DNA of 5,157 nucleotides from positions 1-5,157 of the forward strand of contig ASZN01000165.1 of NCBI GenBank assembly GCA_000406005.1. The letters run 5' to 3'. The notes beneath the pieces were generated by a model, which did not search any database, had not been told where the DNA came from, and saw nothing but the letters and a program-made list of their open reading frames with translations. The DNA is from Candidatus Poribacteria bacterium WGA-3G (GTDB taxonomy: Bacteria > Poribacteria > WGA-4E > WGA-3G). The translations under genes were made by a program, and so were the position numbers. The first letter of the stretch is position 1. Every line of letters starts with the position of its first letter. This document shows positions 4,719-5,157 of this stretch, one piece after another.

Positions 4719-4977
4719 ACTTATCGCAGAACGAGATATAATTTCGGCTGCAAAGGTGTTGTGCGCGAAAACGGGGACGTTAAGTGGTGTCTCTGCACTT
4801 GTTGGCTATACGACGACGGCAGACGGTGAGATATTCGCGTTAGGCATCTTCATCAGCCATTATGTCGGTCCAGCGACACCTGCACGGGATATGCAAGATA
4901 AAATCGGGAACTACCTGACCGGATTTAGTCGCCATCGAGTTAGTAACGTTAATGGTAAACTCTCACCAGACGAATAG
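4705..4977 (+). pseudogene. Partial second copy of the DacB C-terminus
   Basis: This frame encodes 90 residues beginning at an ATGATG that overlaps the end of the repeat-protein gene by 14 bases. Residues 14-77 match the DacB C-terminal end at 52 of 64 positions, including AKTGTLSGVSAL and YLTGFSRH. It has the KTG box only: no SxxK nucleophile, no SxN and no signal peptide, so it cannot act as a penicillin-binding enzyme alone and would stay in the cytoplasm. The last 13 residues (RVSNVNGKLSPDE) are unrelated to DacB. Many differences from the upstream copy are silent third-position changes, so both descend from copies that were under protein-level selection and this one lost its N-terminal half later, or came from a paralog. 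Translation could be coupled to the upstream gene because no ribosome binding site is seen. A truncated relic is most likely; a retained small protein is possible. Confidence 0.7.
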
Positions 4978-5157
4978 GGACAGTTTGCGCATGCTGCTTT
5001 ATCAATGTACTTCTCTTCGAATCATGGTCTTCGCGATGCATAAATTGTAGGAACCTCCGTTTCGACATTAATTTCTTGACCTTTAGGTTTTGCCATGTTA
5101 TAGTATTTTTTTATCGAACATGCATATCCAGAACGTCGTTACAATTAACTTCAGGTA
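4978..5157. other. Right-end intergenic region
   Basis: No convincing gene lies here apart from a rightward promoter at 5076-5104. On the minus strand an ATG at 5096-5094 opens a 24-codon frame ending at 5022 (MAKPKGQEINVETEVPTIYA at its start) that has protein-like character. It lacks a ribosome binding site and stops early, so it may be the remnant of a gene start. No terminator hairpin was found after the DacB fragment. Confidence 0.4.
5076..5104 (+). promoter_or_regulatory. Sigma-70 promoter P5 pointing out of the window
   Basis: TTGACC (5076-5081), 17 bases, TATAGT (5099-5104) has one mismatch in each box. It is followed by a T-rich stretch and would drive a gene beginning beyond 5157. 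Confidence 0.6.

Noticed and set aside
1..5157. tRNA, rRNA, tmRNA or RNase P genes
   Set aside because: No clover-leaf, CCA end or conserved core words of these RNAs were found on either strand by eye.

Overview
The window is chromosomal bacterial DNA of moderate GC. It carries one complete biosynthetic gene, one complete cell-wall gene, a small unknown gene, two partial genes and unusually rich intergenic DNA. Promoters follow the sigma-70 consensus very closely. Several intergenic spaces hold GC-rich hairpin repeats of the form GTAGG..GGTTTG..CAACCCC..CCTAC. This style, together with the type of citramalate synthase, reminds me of Candidatus Poribacteria and related uncultured marine or sponge-associated lineages. 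That placement is an inference from memory and I hold it only moderately.

Left part, minus strand (1-2142): a promoter at 2114-2142 reads leftward through a leader of about 110 nt into cimA (1996-416), the (R)-citramalate synthase of the threonine-independent isoleucine route. A perfect 10-bp hairpin (332-354) follows. Then comes a small gene (274 to beyond position 1) for a protein with two CXXC pairs, cut by the window edge.

Middle (2143-2872): no convincing protein gene. Two hairpins of identical architecture (5-bp stem, bulged A, 4-bp stem, TT loop; 2315-2335 and 2736-2756) face the same way. They look like the subterminal hairpins of IS200/IS605-type elements. Between them lie a perfect sigma-70 promoter and a run of small hairpins that could be an omega-RNA-like transcript. 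I read the whole as a non-autonomous or decayed IS200/IS605 derivative. It may supply promoter activity to the gene downstream.

Right part, plus strand (2873-5157): a lipoprotein D-alanyl-D-alanine carboxypeptidase of the PBP4/DacB family (peptidase S13) has all three active-site motifs but looks short in its inserted domains. It is followed by two strong tandem promoters and a 95-residue acidic protein built on a 41-residue tandem repeat of unknown function. Overlapping the end of that gene is a diverged second copy of the last ~64 residues of the DacB protein, with no N-terminal catalytic half. The downstream part of the window therefore looks like a locus reshaped by duplication and deletion. 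A last promoter at 5076-5104 points out of the window.
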